Positions 59,797-64,000 of a DNA stretch of 64,000 nucleotides are shown piece by piece (positions within the stretch are counted from its first letter, which is position 1; the number at the start of each line of letters is the position of its first letter). The notes beneath the pieces were generated by a model. The model saw only the letters and a program-made list of their open reading frames with translations, was not told where the DNA came from and did not search any database. Position numbers and translations under genes: made by a program. Origin of the DNA: Alcaligenaceae bacterium SAGV5 (GTDB lineage: Bacteria > Pseudomonadota > Gammaproteobacteria > Burkholderiales > Burkholderiaceae_B); the NCBI GenBank assembly GCA_009360345.1, contig SPDP01000001.1, forward strand, positions 558,001 to 622,000. The letters are read 5' to 3'.

Positions 59797-60831
59797 ATGA
59801 AGCGAATGGACGTATCGGATCGGGCCGTCCCCGCAGCGATGCGCCGGCGTGGCGTGGCGCTGGCCGTGGCGGGCGCCCTGGCATGCGCGCATGTGATGCA
59901 GCCGGTGTCGGCCGCGGACCAGGCCTATCCGGAGAAACCGGTGCGTCTGGTCGTGGGATTCGCGACCGGCACGCCTCCGGAGATCATGGCACGCCTTATC
60001 GCCAACCACTTCACCAAGGCGATGGGGCAGGCTTTCTATGTGGATGCCCGTCCGGGGGCGGGAAGCACCATCGCGACCGCGGCGGTCGCCCGTTCCAGGC
60101 CGGACGGCTACACGCTCATGCTGGGGGTCGCGTCGGGCCTGGGGACCGGGCCTCACGTGATTCCGTCCGCGGGCTACGACCCGCGGCGCGATCTCGATCC
60201 CATCGGTTTCGTGCAGCGAGGCCCCTACTACATCAGCGTGCGCAGCGAGCTACCGATACATGACCTGAAGAGCATGCTGGCCTACCAGAAGAGCGCCGCG
60301 ACGCCGCTGGTGTTCGGTTCGCTGGGGATCGGCTCCGTGCATCATCTCATCTGGGAGCTCCTGATGGCCAAGAGCGGCGCCCAGTTCACCCATCTTCCGT
60401 TTGGCGGAACGCCGCAAATGGTCAACGAGGCCTTGGCCGGAAGAGTGGATCTCATGCTGGAGACGGCCTCCTCGCTGACGGTGCCTTATGTGAAGGCGGG
60501 CAAGTTTCGCTACATCGCCATGACCGGCGAGGCGCGCGGCGCCAAGTTTCCCGATGTGCCCACCGCCCGCGAGCAAGGGTTTCCCGAGCTGGAAAGCCAG
60601 TCATGGTGGGTGCTTGTCGCTCCCAAGGGGACGCCGGAAACCATCGTCGGGAAACTCAATGCCGAATTGGCGAAGGCCTTGCAGAGCCCCGACGCGCAGC
60701 AACTGCTCGACAGCGTCGGCGGAGCGAGCAGCGGAGCGGGAACGCCGCGGGAGGTGCGGGCGCTGATCCGCACCGAGTACGAGCGGTGGGGCGATGTCAT
60801 CACCAAGGCCAACATCAAGGTCGGCGGCTGA
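59797..60831 (+). CDS. Bug-type periplasmic solute-binding protein 8
   Basis: A 344-residue Bug/TctC-like protein. A longer-than-usual N-terminus carries a signal peptide ending near PVSAAD; YPEKPVRLVVGFATGTPPEIMAR follows, so the first loop reads ATGTPPE rather than APGGGTD. The ATG after GAAGGAGG is preferred to an ATG 21 bases upstream. It begins a three-gene operon with a Rieske oxygenase and a sulfatase, suggesting capture of a sulfated or aromatic acid. Confidence 0.9.
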   Translation: MKRMDVSDRAVPAAMRRRGVALAVAGALACAHVMQPVSAADQAYPEKPVRLVVGFATGTPPEIMARLIANHFTKAMGQAFYVDARPGAGSTIATAAVARSRPDGYTLMLGVASGLGTGPHVIPSAGYDPRRDLDPIGFVQRGPYYISVRSELPIHDLKSMLAYQKSAATPLVFGSLGIGSVHHLIWELLMAKSGAQFTHLPFGGTPQMVNEALAGRVDLMLETASSLTVPYVKAGKFRYIAMTGEARGAKFPDVPTAREQGFPELESQSWWVLVAPKGTPETIVGKLNAELAKALQSPDAQQLLDSVGGASSGAGTPREVRALIRTEYERWGDVITKANIKVGG

Positions 60832-60879
60832 CTCAGCCAGGGCACCGGTCAATCAGGTCGATACAGCGAGAGGCGCGCA

Positions 60880-61965
60880 ATGTTTCCTTATCCGGAAGGA
60901 TATCTCTATCCAAAAAACTGCTGGTACATCGCCGCATGGCGTCACGAACTGGGTCGAAGCCTGCTGGGCCGGACCCTGCTCGGGGAGCCTGTGGTGATGT
61001 ATCGTCGCGAGGACGGCGTACCGGTGGCACTGGCCGACCGGTGCATACACCGGCGCTATCCGCTTTCCCTCAGCAGGCTGGAGGGCGATGCGATCCAGTG
61101 CATGTACCATGGGTTCACGTTCGATTCGTCGGGAGCCTGTGTCCGCATTCCCTCCCAGGAACGCGTGCCGCCTGCGTACCGGCTGCGGGCCTATCCGCTC
61201 GCGGAACGGTGGGAAATGGTGTGGATCTGGATGGGCGATCCGGAACTGGCCGATCCGGCCCGGATTCCGGACATGTCGGTCATGCACCTGGATACGCCCG
61301 GATGGCGGCCCGCCGTGGGCGGCCGGGTGACGGCGAAGGCACGCTACACCTTCATCCAGGACAACATCCTGGACCTGTCGCACCTGTCCTATCTGCATCA
61401 TGACACCGTGGGCGGCATGCAGGTGGCGGCGACGCCGCCGCTGGTCGAAGACCGCGCGGACAGACTGTCGATCACGCGCGATGTGCGGGGGGACCATATC
61501 GACGATCTGCCGATCGCGGGTATCGTCGGAACGCGGGGCAGGGTCGATCGAAGAATGGAGGCGCATTTCTTCGCGCCCTCGCTGCACGTGACTTCTTCGT
61601 ACTTCCGCAGCGCGAGCGAAGGGGGGGCCGAGCCGGGACGGGAGTTCGGCGGATTCCAGGTCATCCACGGCATTACGCCGGAAACGCCGCGCAGCACCCA
61701 TTACTTCTACGCCACCACGCGCAACTTCCGCGCCCACGAGCCGGAATACGATGGCGAGCTGGCGCGAATGGTGCAGATGGCCATCGCCCAGGACGAAGAA
61801 GCCGCCAAATTGTGCGACGACATGGTCGAGATCGATGGGCTGCCGCCGGAAATGCACCAACGCGTGGACGCGGCGGCGCTCAAGGGGCGCAAGCGGGTCC
61901 AGGAATTGATGGCCCGGGAGCGTCGCGAGGTGGTCGCCATGGAGCCGGCGGGCCTTCCATCATGA
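60880..61965 (+). CDS. Rieske non-heme iron oxygenase alpha subunit (VanA-like)
   Basis: A 361-residue oxygenase of the class IA/VanA type. The Rieske centre is C55-x-H57 and C74-x2-H77; the mononuclear iron site is in DNILDLSHLSYLHH (bridging D165, H168 and H173). Relatives demethylate or hydroxylate aromatic acids with electrons from a VanB-like reductase, which is not encoded in the window. Its stop overlaps the start of the sulfatase gene (ATGA). Confidence 0.92.
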   Translation: MFPYPEGYLYPKNCWYIAAWRHELGRSLLGRTLLGEPVVMYRREDGVPVALADRCIHRRYPLSLSRLEGDAIQCMYHGFTFDSSGACVRIPSQERVPPAYRLRAYPLAERWEMVWIWMGDPELADPARIPDMSVMHLDTPGWRPAVGGRVTAKARYTFIQDNILDLSHLSYLHHDTVGGMQVAATPPLVEDRADRLSITRDVRGDHIDDLPIAGIVGTRGRVDRRMEAHFFAPSLHVTSSYFRSASEGGAEPGREFGGFQVIHGITPETPRSTHYFYATTRNFRAHEPEYDGELARMVQMAIAQDEEAAKLCDDMVEIDGLPPEMHQRVDAAALKGRKRVQELMARERREVVAMEPAGLPS

Positions 61966-63266
61966 GCCTCCCCAATTTCATTTTCATTCTTGCCGACGAC
62001 CTCGGCTATGCGGACCTGGGCTGCTACGGCGGGCGCGCGCCCGTCTCGCCCAACATCGACCGAATGGCCCGGCAAGGCATGAAGCTCACCCGGGGCTACG
62101 CGAACTCGCCGGTATGCTCTCCAACCCGGTTCGCGTTGATGACCGGCCGCTACCAGTACCGCTTGCGCGGAGCCGCCGATGAGCCTCTGCATGGCCGCAG
62201 CGCCAGCCGAAGTGCATCGGGACTGCCTCCCGGGCATCCCACCATGCCGTCGCTGCTGCGCGCGCAAGGCTATCGGACCGCCCTGGTCGGCAAGTGGCAT
62301 CTCGGATTCGAGCCCGATTTCGGACCGCTGCTCAGCGGTTACGACGAACACTGCGGCCTGATGTCTGGCGGCATCGACTACTTCACCCATACGGCGCCCA
62401 ACGGCAAACACGACCTTTGGGAAAATGGCGAGCCGTTCCATTCCGACGCCTATCTGACCGACCTGTTTTCCGGAAAGGCGATCGACTTCGTGCGCCGCTG
62501 CGCGGCCAGTCGCGATCCTTTTCTCCTGAGCCTGCACTACACGGCTCCTCATTGGCCGTGGGAGACGCGCGAAGACCGCGAGCTGGCGCAATCGCTGGTC
62601 GGCAAGACCTTCCACCTGGATGGCGGCTCGGTGGAGGTGTACCAGCGCATGATCCATCATATGGACGAGGGTATAGGCGCGTTGCTGGCCGAGCTGGAGC
62701 GTCTTGGCCTGGATCGCAACACGCTCGTGGTGTTCACCAGCGACAACGGCGGCGAGAGATTCTCGGACAACTGGCCGCTGGTCGGGGGAAAGATGGATCT
62801 CACCGAAGGCGGGATCCGGGTGCCCTACGTCGTCCGCTGGCCCGACATGATCGCCCCGGACACCGTCAGCCGCCAGTTCGCGATGACGATGGACTGGATG
62901 CCCACGTTCCTGGAGGCGGCCGGCGCGCAAGGACATCCCGACTATCCGCCGGACGGGATGTCCTTGATGCCGCTGTTCCGCGATCCCGGCCTCGACCGCG
63001 GCAGGGAGTTGTTCTGGCGCATGAAGCATCGCAGGCAGCGCGCGATGCGCCGGGACAACTGGAAGTACCTGGCCATCGAAGGCAATGAATATCTGTTCGA
63101 TATCGAGAAGGACAGCCGGGAGCGGGCCAATCTGGCGGGGCGGCATCCCGGGCTGCTGGCCGAGTTTCGCGGCCGCTACGAGCAATGGGAGTCGATGATG
63201 CCGCCCATCCCCGAGGATGCCCGCGTCACGCTGGTCTACACGGACAAGGACATGCCGCGGGTGTGA
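61962..63266 (+). CDS. Cysteine-type sulfatase
   Basis: A 434-residue sulfatase. C52-S-P-T-R56 is the C-x-P-x-R signature in which the Cys is converted to formylglycine. Metal-binding aspartates are in ILADDLGYADLG (D12, D13) and SDNGG, and GKWHLG carries the active-site lysine/histidine. No signal peptide is evident, so it acts in the cytoplasm. It would hydrolyse an aryl or alkyl sulfate ester. It is translationally coupled to the Rieske oxygenase and follows a Bug receptor, implying sulfate-ester catabolism. Confidence 0.92.
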   Translation: MSLPNFIFILADDLGYADLGCYGGRAPVSPNIDRMARQGMKLTRGYANSPVCSPTRFALMTGRYQYRLRGAADEPLHGRSASRSASGLPPGHPTMPSLLRAQGYRTALVGKWHLGFEPDFGPLLSGYDEHCGLMSGGIDYFTHTAPNGKHDLWENGEPFHSDAYLTDLFSGKAIDFVRRCAASRDPFLLSLHYTAPHWPWETREDRELAQSLVGKTFHLDGGSVEVYQRMIHHMDEGIGALLAELERLGLDRNTLVVFTSDNGGERFSDNWPLVGGKMDLTEGGIRVPYVVRWPDMIAPDTVSRQFAMTMDWMPTFLEAAGAQGHPDYPPDGMSLMPLFRDPGLDRGRELFWRMKHRRQRAMRRDNWKYLAIEGNEYLFDIEKDSRERANLAGRHPGLLAEFRGRYEQWESMMPPIPEDARVTLVYTDKDMPRV

Positions 63267-63281
63267 CCCGGGACGCCGTGT

Positions 63282-64000
63282 TCATCCCGCTTCGCGAGCG
63301 AGCTGCTGCGCGTAGCGCCGGGCGGCGAGCCTGAGCGCGGAGAAGAGCGCCATGCTGACGGTCGTTTGCGAGAGATGGGAGGGGTGGAAGATTCCGACCG
63401 CGTGGCCGGGCAACGGATCCGTGATCGGCGGCAGGCTGATCCGCCCGGCCCGCTCGGCCTCCCAGGCAAGAGGATGGGCGATGAACCCGGCCAGCTCGCG
63501 CGACTGCTCGATGAACTGCAGGCTGGAGGCCGTGGATTCGCAATGCAGGACCGACCGGGGAGGTTCCAGTCCGCATTGGACGAACGCATGCTGGAACAGC
63601 TCGGTAGACGCTTCCAGTGAGCCCGAAACCACCCAGGGGAGCTTGCGCAGATCGGCCAGCCGGCGCCGATTGCGAAGACGGTGGCCGCGGGGAAGCGCGA
63701 CGCGCATGGAAACGGAGAACAGCGATTCCACGCGATAGCCCTCGCGCCGCAACTCGGTTGGGAACGAGCCGACGGCCAGGTCGATGGCGTGCTCGCGGAA
63801 CAGCCGGATGACGTCGGGGTAGGCGGATTCGACGATGCGGATGCGGGCCTGGGCATGGGTGCTTCGCACCAGTTCGATGGCGCCGGGAAGGATGGTGGCG
63901 ATGGGCACGGCGGATGCGGCCAGACGGATTTCGGCGTGGCGGGATTTCAGCCACGCCGCCAGTTCCTCGCCTGCCCGCGCATCCTGGTTCACGAGCGACT
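63282..64000 (-). CDS. LysR-family regulator, C-terminal part (5' end outside window)
   Basis: The last 239 codons or so of a LysR protein are present; the frame is open to the window edge and the HTH domain lies outside. The visible part is the effector domain, with AHAQARIRIVESAYPDVIR, AIDLAVGSFPTEL and LPWVVSGSLEAS. It is convergent with the sulfatase gene (15-base gap) and probably regulates the Bug-Rieske-sulfatase operon, whose promoter region has a LysR-type palindrome. Confidence 0.85.
   Translation of the reverse strand, partial: SLVNQDARAGEELAAWLKSRHAEIRLAASAVPIATILPGAIELVRSTHAQARIRIVESAYPDVIRLFREHAIDLAVGSFPTELRREGYRVESLFSVSMRVALPRGHRLRNRRRLADLRKLPWVVSGSLEASTELFQHAFVQCGLEPPRSVLHCESTASSLQFIEQSRELAGFIAHPLAWEAERAGRISLPPITDPLPGHAVGIFHPSHLSQTTVSMALFSALRLAARRYAQQLAREAG

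Overview
The window is high-GC (about two-thirds G+C), gene-dense DNA typical of the Alcaligenaceae (Bordetella/Achromobacter group). That placement is inferred from gene content. Eight Bug-type (TctC-like) periplasmic binding proteins occur in 64 kb, each beside a small catabolic operon and usually near a LysR, GntR, LacI or TrmB-type regulator, and an isolated queC follows a tiny lipoprotein gene. No rRNA, tRNA, CRISPR array, phage or intact insertion sequence was seen.

Layout. 1-7.5 kb: the end of an MFS transporter, a KDPG-aldolase-like gene, an Atm1-type ABC exporter, LysR-DoxX, a DODA-type dioxygenase, and a LysR gene divergent from a metallo-beta-lactamase-fold hydrolase. 7.5-10.5 kb: a Bug/CaiB-BaiF pair divergent from a TrmB-like regulator. 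10.5-17.3 kb: AraC divergent from a fosmidomycin-resistance-type MFS gene, small lipoprotein-queC, an Rpn/PD-(D/E)XK protein carrying a 12-bp tandem repeat, a hydroxyacid dehydrogenase, an intergenic palindromic repeat and a malic enzyme. 17.7-22 kb: Bug-GntR divergent from acyl-CoA ligase-citryl-CoA lyase-like. 22.1-24 kb: PhoX-type phosphatase with a clear terminator. 24.3-33.5 kb: an aromatic meta-cleavage cluster (Bug, degenerate SDR, Rieske oxygenase alpha and beta, CMD protein, class III extradiol dioxygenase, C-C hydrolase, LysR, SDR, ACMSD-like amidohydrolase). 33.6-36.1 kb: pcaB and a fused pcaDC of the beta-ketoadipate pathway.

36.3-46.1 kb is the most unusual stretch. A CysB-like regulator is followed by a tightly packed operon encoding an RraA-like aldolase, a complete four-subunit succinate-dehydrogenase-like membrane complex, an enolase-superfamily enzyme, a Bug protein and a full-length aconitase homologue. 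The flavoprotein has lost both substrate-binding histidines of succinate dehydrogenase, and the iron-sulfur subunit has a fourth cysteine where SDH has its [3Fe-4S] cluster. I read this as a catabolic route for an unidentified branched di- or tricarboxylate.

46.1-52.3 kb is a second acid-catabolic operon: a D-tartrate-dehydratase-like enzyme, a ketopantoate-reductase-like enzyme, a LeuC/LeuD-type hydro-lyase, Bug and a LacI regulator. It is driven by a recognisable sigma70-type promoter whose 17-bp spacer is almost entirely an 18-bp perfect palindrome, a probable LacI-family operator. 52.3-58.7 kb holds LysR/hydrolase/Bug, a LysR remnant, a further Bug, and LysR divergent from an amidase. 58.7-64 kb holds a COG4757-like hydrolase, then Bug-Rieske oxygenase-sulfatase, and a LysR gene cut by the window edge. 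Two LysR-type palindromes with identical arms (ATGCA-N5-TGCAT) lie upstream of the aldolase/SDH-like operon and the Bug-Rieske-sulfatase operon.
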